Positions 52,517-61,411 of a DNA stretch of 64,000 nt are shown here, piece after piece. Location of the stretch: positions 19,268 to 83,267 of the forward strand of contig NZ_JAAFZU010000027.1 in the NCBI RefSeq assembly GCF_018263905.1, read 5' to 3'. The notes beneath the pieces are model-generated. The model searched no databases. It saw nothing but the letters and a program-made list of their open reading frames with translations, and had not been told where the DNA came from. Position 1 is the first letter of the stretch; each line of letters opens with the position of its first letter. The stretch comes from Loktanella sp. SALINAS62 (GTDB taxonomy: Bacteria > Pseudomonadota > Alphaproteobacteria > Rhodobacterales > Rhodobacteraceae). Made by a program: the position numbers and the translations under genes.

Positions 52517-54295
52517 ATGAACGTTTATCGTCAAAAGGTTTTCGTGTTGACCGGCGCGCTGGCGCTGACCGCCCTGCTGGTCGGTGCGCTGACGTTGCCG
52601 CATCTGCAACAGCACTACCTGCGCGAACAAGCGGAAGACGACACACAATTGCTGCATCTTGCAAAACAAAGCCTGCAGGCGGCACTTGAGCGATATGCAC
52701 CGCTGCCCGCATTGATTGCCGAACGTCCAAGTCTGGGACAGCTGCTGGAAAATCCCGACACCCCTGCCTTGGCGGCCACCGTCAACGAGGATTTGCGCCA
52801 GACTGCCGCGATGGTGCATGCGTCGGACGTGTTTTTGATGGACATTACCGGGCGCACGATTGCTGCCGCGACCTATCAGGACGACGGCAGTTATGTCGGG
52901 CGCAATTTCAGCCACCAGACCTATTTCACGAACGCGCTTTACGGCGCGCTCAGCAGCTTTCAGGTGTCTGGCACCACCACCGGCGAAAGGGGCTATTTCT
53001 ATGCCGCCCCGGTCGAAGTCGGGGATCGCATCGTCGGTGTGTTGGCCATCAAGTTCAATATCGAAGCGTTCAACAGCGTCTGGAACGGCGCCAGCCGCGA
53101 ATTCATCGTGTCAGACACGAACGGCTTTGTGCTGATGTCGTCGCGGCCCGACTGGCATTTCCGCGCCATGCGGCCGCTGACGGATGCCACACGGCGCGTG
53201 ATCGCACAAAACCTGCAATATCCGATCGACCGGATAGAATTGCTGCCGATCACAACCGAGGATTTAAGCGATACGGCCCAACGGGTGACGATCACGGGGG
53301 ACACGACGGACAGCTTTGTGATGACCTTTGTCACCTTGCCTCAGCGGGGCTGGACCATGACAGCATTGCAGTCGACGGCCCCTGCCCTGCTGACGGCCGT
53401 GACGACCTTGTTGATGATCGGGTTGATCGTCTTGCTGCTGATCGCAGCGTTGCTGTCCTATCTGTTGAAACAGGCGCGCCAAAAAGAGGCGCTGATCAGC
53501 GAGCAAAGGGCAAAAAGGCTGCTGGAAACAACCGTCAGTCAACGCACGGCGGACCTGCAAAAAGCGCTGGAACATCTGAAAAATACCCAGACCGACCTTA
53601 TTCAGGCGGGTAAACTGTCGGGGCTGGGCCAGATGTCTGCCGCCCTGTCACATGAATTCAACCAGCCCTTGGCTGCAGTCAAAACCTATGCCGATAACGC
53701 GCGCGCTTTTCTGGACCGCGACCGGGTGGCAGAGGCGCGCGACAATATCGACCGCATTTCAAAAATGGCGGACCGGATGGCGTCAATCTCTGCGCATCTG
53801 CGCAACTTTGCGCGCCGACCGCAGCAAGCGACAGGCCCGCTTTTGCTGAACAAGGTGGTGCATGATGCGTTGGCGGTCATCGATGTGCGGCTGGCGTCCG
53901 GCGCGGGGCGCATCGACTATACCGCGCCGATCGACGATGTGTATGTGACAGGCGGCCATGTTCGTTTGCAGCAGGTGATCGTCAACATGCTGAACAATGC
54001 ACTGGACGCCATGGAAGGACAGACCGACCCACTGGTCACGCTGACCGTGTCCGGGCACAGCATCGTGGTGCGCGACCGGGGGCCGGGGGTCGACGCAGCC
54101 ACAGCCGACCAGATGTTCGATCCGTTCTTTACGACCAAGCCACCGGGCAAGGGGCTGGGGTTGGGATTGTCGATTTCCTACAATATCGTCACCGACTTTG
54201 GCGGGACCATGACGGCGGCCAATCATCCCGACGGCGGTGCCGTATTCACCGTGACACTGCAACCGGCAACACCGCTGCGCGAGGCGGCGGAATGA
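52517..54295 (+). CDS. DctB-like sensor histidine kinase
   Basis: A 592-residue membrane kinase with one helix at about 10-30 and another at about 295-320. Between them is a double-Cache/PAS-like periplasmic sensor (VFLMDITGRTIAAATYQDDG, NFSHQTYFTNAL, GERGYFYAAPV), the module that binds C4-dicarboxylates in DctB. The cytoplasmic part has a short coiled coil and the H-box AALSHEFNQPLAAVKTYADN with the phospho-His. The N-box is VNMLNNALDAMEG, and the G-boxes are VRDRGPGVD and GKGLGLGLSISYNIV. It is coupled (ATGA) to a DctD-like regulator. The ligand is probably the carboxylate carried by the TAXI-TRAP downstream. Confidence 0.9.
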   Translation: MNVYRQKVFVLTGALALTALLVGALTLPHLQQHYLREQAEDDTQLLHLAKQSLQAALERYAPLPALIAERPSLGQLLENPDTPALAATVNEDLRQTAAMVHASDVFLMDITGRTIAAATYQDDGSYVGRNFSHQTYFTNALYGALSSFQVSGTTTGERGYFYAAPVEVGDRIVGVLAIKFNIEAFNSVWNGASREFIVSDTNGFVLMSSRPDWHFRAMRPLTDATRRVIAQNLQYPIDRIELLPITTEDLSDTAQRVTITGDTTDSFVMTFVTLPQRGWTMTALQSTAPALLTAVTTLLMIGLIVLLLIAALLSYLLKQARQKEALISEQRAKRLLETTVSQRTADLQKALEHLKNTQTDLIQAGKLSGLGQMSAALSHEFNQPLAAVKTYADNARAFLDRDRVAEARDNIDRISKMADRMASISAHLRNFARRPQQATGPLLLNKVVHDALAVIDVRLASGAGRIDYTAPIDDVYVTGGHVRLQQVIVNMLNNALDAMEGQTDPLVTLTVSGHSIVVRDRGPGVDAATADQMFDPFFTTKPPGKGLGLGLSISYNIVTDFGGTMTAANHPDGGAVFTVTLQPATPLREAAE

Positions 54296-55626
54296 CCCAG
54301 ACCGTGCTGTTCGTCGATGACGAAGAAGAACTGCGCAACGCCGGGCACCAAACGTTGATGCTACACGATCTGCCCGCCGATATCTTTGAACGGGCCGAAG
54401 ACGCGCTGGCCCGGATCAGTCGCGGGTTTCCCGGTGTGCTGGTCACCGATATCCGTATGCCGGGGCGGGACGGTCTGTGGCTGATGCGGCAGGCCCTGGA
54501 AATCGATCCGGAATTCCCCGTGATCCTTGTCACCGGGCATGGCGACGTTGATCTGGCCGTGCAGTCGATGCGCGAAGGCGCATATGATTTCATCGAAAAA
54601 CCCTTTGCCCCGATGCGGCTGGTCAGCACGATTCATCACGCACTGGAAAAACGACGGCTGACGCTGGAAAACCGGTCCCTGAAGCGCGAAGTCGGCTGTC
54701 GTGACAAGGTTGAATCGCGCCTGATCGGACAATCCGATGTCATGGTCGAACTGCGCAAGAACATCGCCACCATCGCCCGGACAGATACTGACGTGCTGAT
54801 CAAGGGCCCGACCGGGGCGGGCAAGGATCTGACCGCGCGGGCCTTGCACGATATGTCCGACCGCGCCCCGCATCCATTCGTCCATATCAACTGTGCCGCC
54901 CTGCCAGTCGATCTGGTGGAAACGGAATTGTTCGGGCACGAAGCAGGCGCATTCGCGGGGGCCATGCGGGCACGGTTCGGAAAATTCGAATACGCCCGCA
55001 AGGGCAGTGTATTTCTGGACGAAATCGACAGCTTGCCAGTGACCGTGCAGGCAAAATTGCTTCACGCCATACAGGCGCGCGAAATTACGCGGCTGGGGTC
55101 CAACGAACCGGTAGCGCTGGATATTCGCATCATTGCCGCTGTGAAATCCGATCTGGAACTCGCAGTCGCGGCGGGCACGTTCCGCGCTGATCTGCTGTAT
55201 CGCCTGAACGTCGTGACGATTGCAGTGCCGCCGCTGGATGCACGACGCGACGATATACCGTCACTGTTTCTGAACCTTGTTGCACAGGCAGCCGCCCGAT
55301 ATTCCAGACAGATGCCTGATGTCCCGGCAGAGGTTTTATCGCGCATGGCAACCCGCGCTTGGCCCGGCAACGTGCGCGAACTGCGCAATGCTGCAGATAG
55401 ATTCGTGCTGGGTCTGGATACCGCAGATGCGACCCTGTCGGTGGATGAACAGACCGGGACATTGGCCGCTGCGGTTGCGGCCCATGAAAAGTCCCTGATT
55501 GTGGCGGCATTGACGGCGCAGGGCGGCAAACTGAAACCCACCTACGAAACCTTGGGCCTGTCCCGCAAAGCGCTTTATGACAAGATGCAGAAATACAATA
55601 TTTCCAAAGGTGACGCCGAAACCTGA
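54292..55626 (+). CDS. DctD/NtrC-like response regulator
   Basis: A 444-residue regulator with a receiver domain (phospho-Asp53 in VLVTDIRMPGRDG), an AAA+ domain and a C-terminal Fis-type helix-turn-helix (LKPTYETLGLSRKALYDKMQ). Walker A reads KGPTGAGKDLTARAL and Walker B GSVFLDEIDSLP. The sigma-54-contacting loop reads GAFAGA instead of GAFTGA (EAGAFAGAMRARFGKF), losing the key Thr; other DctD-like proteins also vary here. It may therefore activate sigma-54 weakly, or act differently. The partner kinase is encoded immediately upstream. Confidence 0.9.
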   Translation: MTQTVLFVDDEEELRNAGHQTLMLHDLPADIFERAEDALARISRGFPGVLVTDIRMPGRDGLWLMRQALEIDPEFPVILVTGHGDVDLAVQSMREGAYDFIEKPFAPMRLVSTIHHALEKRRLTLENRSLKREVGCRDKVESRLIGQSDVMVELRKNIATIARTDTDVLIKGPTGAGKDLTARALHDMSDRAPHPFVHINCAALPVDLVETELFGHEAGAFAGAMRARFGKFEYARKGSVFLDEIDSLPVTVQAKLLHAIQAREITRLGSNEPVALDIRIIAAVKSDLELAVAAGTFRADLLYRLNVVTIAVPPLDARRDDIPSLFLNLVAQAAARYSRQMPDVPAEVLSRMATRAWPGNVRELRNAADRFVLGLDTADATLSVDEQTGTLAAAVAAHEKSLIVAALTAQGGKLKPTYETLGLSRKALYDKMQKYNISKGDAET

Positions 55627-55749
55627 CCGCGCATCCCTGCGCATGTTTCGGTTCCGACACATGCAAATGCCAATTTGCCCCCTTTGTAACCCATAGGCCG
55701 CCGACACTGCGATATTTTAGCCAATCGCGACCGGTTAGACGGTTGCGCC

Positions 55750-55763
55750 GGGCGCATAGCTGC
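55750..55763 (+). promoter_or_regulatory. Candidate sigma-54 promoter of the TAXI-TRAP operon
   Basis: GG-N10-GC spacing occurs at 55750-55763 with a CTGCA -12 region, about 90 bases before the TAXI SBP ATG. The -24 box lacks the usual TGGCAC, so the match is partial. Its position directly after a DctD-like activator gene is the main support. Confidence 0.3.
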
Positions 55764-55851
55764 ATTGATAACCGCGCGGATCGGGATTTTTCTGCCCGTT
55801 CGATATCACGCCGACCCCAAAAAGGTCGGTCAATTCTGTGGAGGAAAACAC

Positions 55852-56838
55852 ATGAAATTTGCAGCTCTTGTTGCGACGACGGCACTGACAGCAACATCCG
55901 TCTATGCCGAAGCGCACGAAGACCGCACCGACTGGCCTGAAAGCTTTACCGTTGGCACGGCGTCGCAGGGTGGCACCTATTTCGCCTATGGTTCTGGCTG
56001 GGGCAACCTTGTTGCCGAAGAGCTGGGCCTGACCGGCGGTGGTGAAGTCACCGGCGGCCCGATGCAGAACATGGCACTGGTCCACACCGGTGATGCGCAA
56101 TTCGGCATGACGACCATGGGCCCGGCAGCCGAATCCGTCGCTGGCACCAATCCGATCGCCCCCGGTCTGGAAATGACCAACGCCTGCGCGATGTTCCCGA
56201 TGTACCAGACGCCGTTCTCGGTGACGGCACTGACATCGTCCGGCATCACGACCGTTTCAGAAATTCCCGACGGCGCGCGCATCGGTTTCGGTCCTGCCGG
56301 GTCCACGTCCGACACCTATTTCCCGCGCATGATGGAAACGCTGGGCGTTGAATTCGAACGTCGCAACGGCGCATGGGCGGACCTTGGTGGTCAGCTTCAG
56401 GATGGCCTGCTGGACGTGATCGCATTTGCCGCCGGTGTGCCCGTGCCAGCCGTCAGCCAATTGGAAGTGCAAACCGACGTGAACATCATCGAGTTCACCG
56501 AAGAAGAGCAGGCCCAGTTGATGGAAACTTTCCCGGTTGCCAACTTTGAAATTGGTGCAGACACCTACACCTCGCTTGAAGAGCCGGCGCGGTCGGTGTC
56601 GATGTGGAACTTTGCAATCGCCAACTGCGATCTGCCCGCCAGCTTTGTCAAAGCGGCTGTTGACGTGGTGATGTCCGACAACGAGCGTATGGTGAACATC
56701 CACCGCGCCGCCCGTTCGACGCTGCCCGAAAACTGGGACAAGAACAACAACGTGCTGAAATGGCACCCCGGTGCGGCTGAATGGTTCATCGAAAACGCGG
56801 ACGCGGACATTCCCGCCGACCAGATCTTCGGCAACTAA
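55852..56838 (+). CDS. TAXI-family TRAP substrate-binding protein
   Basis: A 328-residue TAXI-type periplasmic receptor. The signal peptide is MKFAALVATTALTATSVYA. The mature FTVGTASQGGTYFAYGSGWG start, MQNMALVHTGDAQFGMTTMG, RIGFGPAGSTSDTYFPRMME and LGGQLQDGLLDVIAFAAGVP segments are characteristic. TAXI receptors deliver acidic substrates, such as glutamate or other dicarboxylates, to fused TRAP permeases like the next gene. GAGGAAAACAC precedes the ATG. A hairpin separates it from the permease gene. Confidence 0.92.
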   Translation: MKFAALVATTALTATSVYAEAHEDRTDWPESFTVGTASQGGTYFAYGSGWGNLVAEELGLTGGGEVTGGPMQNMALVHTGDAQFGMTTMGPAAESVAGTNPIAPGLEMTNACAMFPMYQTPFSVTALTSSGITTVSEIPDGARIGFGPAGSTSDTYFPRMMETLGVEFERRNGAWADLGGQLQDGLLDVIAFAAGVPVPAVSQLEVQTDVNIIEFTEEEQAQLMETFPVANFEIGADTYTSLEEPARSVSMWNFAIANCDLPASFVKAAVDVVMSDNERMVNIHRAARSTLPENWDKNNNVLKWHPGAAEWFIENADADIPADQIFGN

Positions 56839-56852
56839 GCCCGATCTGCACA

Positions 56853-56874
56853 GGGCCGCGCTTTGGCGCGGCCC
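56853..56874. terminator. Intra-operon hairpin between TAXI SBP and permease
   Basis: GGGCCGCGC and GCGCGGCCC form a 9-bp all-G/C stem around TTTG, 14 bases after the SBP stop, with no T run. As after phnD, it probably favours higher SBP than permease expression. Confidence 0.6.
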
Positions 56875-56955
56875 CTACGATATCACGCCGACAATCCAAC
56901 ACTTTGTTGCACCAGTGCGCCCGAACAGGGCGCCTGCGTGCCGATGGGGCTTTTC

Positions 56956-59196
56956 ATGACCACCAACACACAACTTGACGATCAGACAGATGGGCCTGTG
57001 ATTGCTGACGGGGTCGACGACGAACCTGTCGAACACAACCGCCGCATCTATGCAGGCAATACCTATATCGCCGTCGCGGTGCTGTCAGGCTTTTACGCGC
57101 TGTTCCATATGGCGGCATTGAATGGGTGGTCGATCAACAGCTGGACCGGAATCGACATTCCGGGACTCCCTTCATTTCCGATGGAAACATGGAATTTCCG
57201 CATCGTGCATATCGCCGGCGCGTTGATCCTGGGTTTCTTTTTGTATTCCGCGCGGTCATTCTCCGAGGCTGATCATGGCGGATATAAACACCCGCTTGAT
57301 CTGGTGGCCTATGCCGCCGCCATACCGGCACTTTATGCGCTTTATACCGCGATGTCGTTTGCGTCACAAATTGCCGGTGGCACCATGTGGAACGGGATGG
57401 ATGCGGGCATTCGCAATGCAGAAATCTACCATTACGGTCTGCCGTTGCTGGTCGCGACCACCGCCGGGATCGTGCTGGGCTGGATGCGCCCCCGCGTTCG
57501 CGGGGCCATCGCAAGCGCAGATATCGTGCTTGCGATCTGTGCCGTTGCAGTCGCCGCCTATCTGATCACGATCTATGGCACGTTGATGCGCAATTCCACG
57601 GGCACACCCTTTGCCCCGATCGGCATCAGCCTTGCGGCGGTCGCAGGTACGGCCCTGATCATGGAAATGACCCGCCGCGTCGCCGGGCTGGCGCTGATCA
57701 TCATTGCGGGCGTCTTTTTGGTCTATGTGTTCGTCGGTGATCTTTTGCCGGGGTTCCTGAACGCGCCGAATATCGCGTGGGACCGGTTCTTTAGCCAAGT
57801 CTATACGGACGCTGGTATCCTTGGGCCGACCACTGCGGTGTCATCGACCTATATCATCTTGTTCATCATCTTTGCGGCCTTTTTACAGGCATCCAAGGTC
57901 GGTGATTATTTCGTTAACTTTGCCTTTGCCGCCGCCGGTCGCGCGCGCGGTGGCCCGGCCAAGGTCGCGATTTTTGCGTCCGGCCTGATGGGTATGATCA
58001 ACGGTACCTCTGCCGGGAACGTCGTGGCGACGGGGTCGCTGACCATCCCGCTGATGAAAAAGGTGGGATACAAACCCCAGACCGCCGGCGCGGTCGAAGC
58101 TGCGGCATCCACGGGCGGTCAGATCATGCCGCCGATCATGGGCGCAGGCGCGTTCATCATGGCCGAAATCACCGGTATTCCCTATACCGACATCGCGATC
58201 GCGGCGATTATCCCGGCCGTGCTGTATTTCGTATCCATCTATTTCATGGTGGATTTCGAAGCAGCCAAGCTGGGTATGCGCGGCATGCGCGAGGATGAGT
58301 TGCCAAAGTTCCGCAACATGGTCCGGCGGGTGTTCCTGTTCCTGCCCATCATCATCCTGATTGCTGCGCTGTTCATGGGATATTCGGTCATCCGGGCGGG
58401 CACGCTTGCCACCGCATCGGCGGCGGTCGTCAGTTGGTTCACGCCCTACCGGATGGGGATCAAATCCGTATCAAAGGCGTTTGAACTGGCGGGCATCATG
58501 TCGATCCAGATCATCGCGGTCTGTGCCTGCGCGGGTATCATCGTTGGTGTGATTTCACTGACCGGCGTGGGTGCGCGGTTCTCGTCCGTGCTGCTGAACA
58601 TCGCAGATGCAAACCAGTTGCTGGCCCTGTTTTTCGCAATGTGTATTTCCATCCTGTTGGGGATGGGGATGCCGACGACAGCAGCGTATGCGGTGGCCGC
58701 GTCCGTGGTGGCGCCGGGCTTGATCCAACTGGGGATTCCGGCGCTGACGGCACATTTCTTTGTGTTCTATTTTGCGGTCGTGTCCGCGATCACGCCGCCT
58801 GTGGCACTTGCCAGTTATGCGGCGGCTGGCATTTCGGGATCGAACCCGATGTCGACCTCTATGGCGTCGTTCAAGATCGGGATTTCCGCCTTTATCGTGC
58901 CGTTCATGTTCTTCTACAACAGTGCGATCCTGTTCGATGGCGCGTGGTATGAAATTCTGCGCGCAGCGGCGACGGCCATATTCGGTGTGTTTCTGCTATC
59001 GTCCGGCGTACAGGGGTGGTGGGTCGGCGGTCGCGCATCCGTCGTTGTCCGGGTGGGCCTGATTGTGGTCGCCTTGTTCATGATCGAAGGCGGACTGATC
59101 TCTGACGCGATCGGGGTCGGCGGGGCGGTCGCGCTGTATCTGCTGACCAAGGCGACCCGGCCAAAAACCGGCAAGGACAGCGCAGCCGCAGCCTGA
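56956..59196 (+). CDS. TRAP transporter fused permease (4TM-12TM)
   Basis: A 746-residue membrane protein joining the DctQ-like small subunit (helices within about 30-270) to a DctM-like large subunit. Landmarks are FASGLMGMINGTSAGNVVAT, EAAASTGGQIMPPIMGAGAF, CISILLGMGMPTTAAYAVAA and VVSAITPPVALASYAAAGIS. This fused form accompanies TAXI receptors. An extended C-terminal tail of three or so hydrophobic segments follows residue 640. ATG 56956 was chosen for the GGGG about 7 bases upstream; MGLF four codons earlier is possible. Confidence 0.93.
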   Translation: MTTNTQLDDQTDGPVIADGVDDEPVEHNRRIYAGNTYIAVAVLSGFYALFHMAALNGWSINSWTGIDIPGLPSFPMETWNFRIVHIAGALILGFFLYSARSFSEADHGGYKHPLDLVAYAAAIPALYALYTAMSFASQIAGGTMWNGMDAGIRNAEIYHYGLPLLVATTAGIVLGWMRPRVRGAIASADIVLAICAVAVAAYLITIYGTLMRNSTGTPFAPIGISLAAVAGTALIMEMTRRVAGLALIIIAGVFLVYVFVGDLLPGFLNAPNIAWDRFFSQVYTDAGILGPTTAVSSTYIILFIIFAAFLQASKVGDYFVNFAFAAAGRARGGPAKVAIFASGLMGMINGTSAGNVVATGSLTIPLMKKVGYKPQTAGAVEAAASTGGQIMPPIMGAGAFIMAEITGIPYTDIAIAAIIPAVLYFVSIYFMVDFEAAKLGMRGMREDELPKFRNMVRRVFLFLPIIILIAALFMGYSVIRAGTLATASAAVVSWFTPYRMGIKSVSKAFELAGIMSIQIIAVCACAGIIVGVISLTGVGARFSSVLLNIADANQLLALFFAMCISILLGMGMPTTAAYAVAASVVAPGLIQLGIPALTAHFFVFYFAVVSAITPPVALASYAAAGISGSNPMSTSMASFKIGISAFIVPFMFFYNSAILFDGAWYEILRAAATAIFGVFLLSSGVQGWWVGGRASVVVRVGLIVVALFMIEGGLISDAIGVGGAVALYLLTKATRPKTGKDSAAAA

Positions 59197-59218
59197 ACCG
59201 ACACCAGCACACAAGACG

Positions 59219-59249
59219 AAAAAAGCGGGGCACGTGGCCCCGCTTTTTT
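59219..59249. terminator. Bidirectional rho-independent terminator
   Basis: AAAAAAGCGGGGC and GCCCCGCTTTTTT form a near-perfect stem around an ACGTG loop with T runs on both strands. It sits between the convergent TRAP permease and tctA genes and can end both transcripts. Confidence 0.92.
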
Positions 59250-59285
59250 ATGTGTCTGGCTTGCTCTGTTTCGCGCCACGCACCA

Positions 59286-60800
59286 TCAATCCCCGTCGGC
59301 GACGCCTTCTGCGCGTTTGCGCGCGCGGTAAGACCGGAAGCTAGGCAGGATCACCAGCAAGGCGGCCAAGACCAGCAAGCCCAGCGTCATCGGGCGTTCA
59401 ACGATGAAATCAAAGCCACGGTAAAGCTGCATCGCGCGGGCAAAATTGTTTTCCAGCATCACGCCAAGGATGAACCCGATCAGCAGCGGTGCCAGCGGAT
59501 AGTCCGCGAACCGCAGGATGGTTGCCACGATACCGAACCCCACAAGTATCAGCAATTCGGTGGAATTATTCTGACCCAGATAACTGCCCATCAGCGTGAA
59601 AAACAAAATGAACGGGATCAGAAAGGTGCGCGGGATCGTCAGGATCTTGGCGATATAGGGGATCAGCGGCAGGTTCAGCACCAGCAGCACAAGGTTGCCG
59701 ATATACATCGACATGATGACGGCCCAGAACACATCTGGTTCGTCGATCATCAGCCGCGGTCCCGGCGTCACGTTCAGTGCCAAAAGCGCGCCCAGCAAAA
59801 TTGCTGTCGTGCCGGACCCCGGAATACCCAGCGTCAGCAGTGGCACGAATGATCCGGTGCAGGCGGCGTTGTTCGCGGCTTCGGGCGCGGCAATCCCCTT
59901 GATCGATCCTTTGCCGAACTCGGCCTGTTCGGCCCCCTTTGCGATGTTGCGCTCTACGGCGTAGCCCAAGAATGACGCAATCGTCGCCCCCGCCCCCGGC
60001 AATACACCAATAAAGAAGCCCTGAATTGATTGACGCCCGATCACTGGTGCGATGCTGCGTGCTTCGCTGCGCGAAATGCGCAATCCGCTGATCTTGCCGC
60101 TGTCACCCGTGGCAGCGCGGCCCGGGTTCATGACAAGAAACAACGCTTCGGGCAGGGCAAACATCGCCATAGCCAGCGTGATGAACGAAAAACCCGATTG
60201 CAGTTCCATCATGCCAAAGGTGAAACGCGGTGTGTTCGACAGCGCACCTTCGCCAACGGTGCCCAGCATAAGGCCCAGAACCGTCATCATCAGCGCCTTG
60301 GCCACCTGCCCCGTACCGGCAAAGGCCGCGATGGCCGACAGACCGACAACCATCAAGGCGAAATATTCTGCCGAATGAAACAGCAGCGCCACAGATGACA
60401 GGGCCGGGGCAAATATCATCAACAGGACCGCACCGATAGTGCCACCTGCGAAACTGGCGATAGCAGCAATGGTCAGCGCCTTGCCTGCCTGTCCCTTACG
60501 GGCCAAGGGATAGCCGTCGAACGACGTGGCGACGGTGCCTGCGACGCCCGGTGCGTTTAACAGGATCGACGATGTCGACCCCCCGAAAATCGCCCCGTAA
60601 TAAACACCTGACAGCAAAATCAGCGCCGACGTCGGATCACCGATGCCAATGGCGATGGGAATCATGATGGCGATGATCGACATCGGGCCAAGGCCCGGCA
60701 ACATGCCGATCAGCGTGCCGATCACACAGCCCAGCACGACGATCATCAGGTTGAATGGTGTGACAGCCGTCGCCAGCCCGATCAGAATACCTTCAATCAT
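59286..60800 (-). CDS. tctA: Tripartite tricarboxylate transporter large permease
   Basis: A 504-residue TctA-family protein with about 12 helices. GTLIGMLPGLGPMSIIAIMI and GVLPGAGATIASFLGYAVER are the two inverted glycine motifs, and AAPEAANNAACTGSFVPLLT with LGIPGSGTTAILLGAL follows. A YYGAIFGGSTSSILLNAPG segment is also typical. It imports citrate-like carboxylates with TctB and TctC. ATG 60800 lies 11 bases after the tctB stop. The C-terminus is basic (RSYRARKRAEG). Confidence 0.95.
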   Translation of the reverse strand: MIEGILIGLATAVTPFNLMIVVLGCVIGTLIGMLPGLGPMSIIAIMIPIAIGIGDPTSALILLSGVYYGAIFGGSTSSILLNAPGVAGTVATSFDGYPLARKGQAGKALTIAAIASFAGGTIGAVLLMIFAPALSSVALLFHSAEYFALMVVGLSAIAAFAGTGQVAKALMMTVLGLMLGTVGEGALSNTPRFTFGMMELQSGFSFITLAMAMFALPEALFLVMNPGRAATGDSGKISGLRISRSEARSIAPVIGRQSIQGFFIGVLPGAGATIASFLGYAVERNIAKGAEQAEFGKGSIKGIAAPEAANNAACTGSFVPLLTLGIPGSGTTAILLGALLALNVTPGPRLMIDEPDVFWAVIMSMYIGNLVLLVLNLPLIPYIAKILTIPRTFLIPFILFFTLMGSYLGQNNSTELLILVGFGIVATILRFADYPLAPLLIGFILGVMLENNFARAMQLYRGFDFIVERPMTLGLLVLAALLVILPSFRSYRARKRAEGVADGD

Positions 60801-60811
60801 TTGTCCAACCC

Positions 60812-61300
60812 TTACATGAACATGCCGGGCCAGGGGCGCAGGAAAATGCCCAGCACCTCTTGGACCAGATACCAAATCGAACCGGCAGCAATGACAGCGA
60901 CCGGAATCATGATGTGAAAACGCCGTTCACCCAGAAGCAGCGAGCCGACGAATAGAAAACCCACCGTCGCGCCCAGAAACCCCAGCGGCCGCAGCAGCAG
61001 GGCGTAGCCCAGCATCAGGACGATCAAGCCAAGCGCCTGCCCAACATGGTAATCGCCAAGCCGCGTCAGATCGATCGCGCCGTCTTTCTTGGTCTCGTTT
61101 GCGGCGGGCTTTGAGCTGAACAGAATGATAAATCCAACGACCAGCCCCGCTACCGTCAATATCTTGGGAAAGGTTGATGGCCAGACCGGATTGCGCTGCA
61201 GGATCGGCGGCAATTGGTCGTCCATTGTGAAGAATGCGGCGTAGCCATAGACGCAGCACAGCGTGATAAAGGCCAGCGCGATCCAGCGATCGAGTGCCAT
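60812..61300 (-). CDS. tctB: Tripartite tricarboxylate transporter small permease
   Basis: A 162-residue protein with four hydrophobic helices, typical of TctB. It shows RWIALAFITLCCVYGYAAFF, WPSTFPKILTVAGLVVGFII (the conserved FP segment), ALGLIVLMLGYALLLRPLGF and LGATVGFLFVGSLLLGERRF. It is between tctC (111 bases upstream) and tctA, the standard tctCBA order. Confidence 0.9.
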   Translation of the reverse strand: MALDRWIALAFITLCCVYGYAAFFTMDDQLPPILQRNPVWPSTFPKILTVAGLVVGFIILFSSKPAANETKKDGAIDLTRLGDYHVGQALGLIVLMLGYALLLRPLGFLGATVGFLFVGSLLLGERRFHIMIPVAVIAAGSIWYLVQEVLGIFLRPWPGMFM

Positions 61301-61411
61301 CGGCGGTCCCTCCCCGAGGATGTGATAAGCAAAGTGTGTGCGGATGCCCCACGCAGGGGCACCCGGCTTGCGTTCCGATGTTCTGCCAGCGACAGCGGCG
61401 AGGAACAGTTT

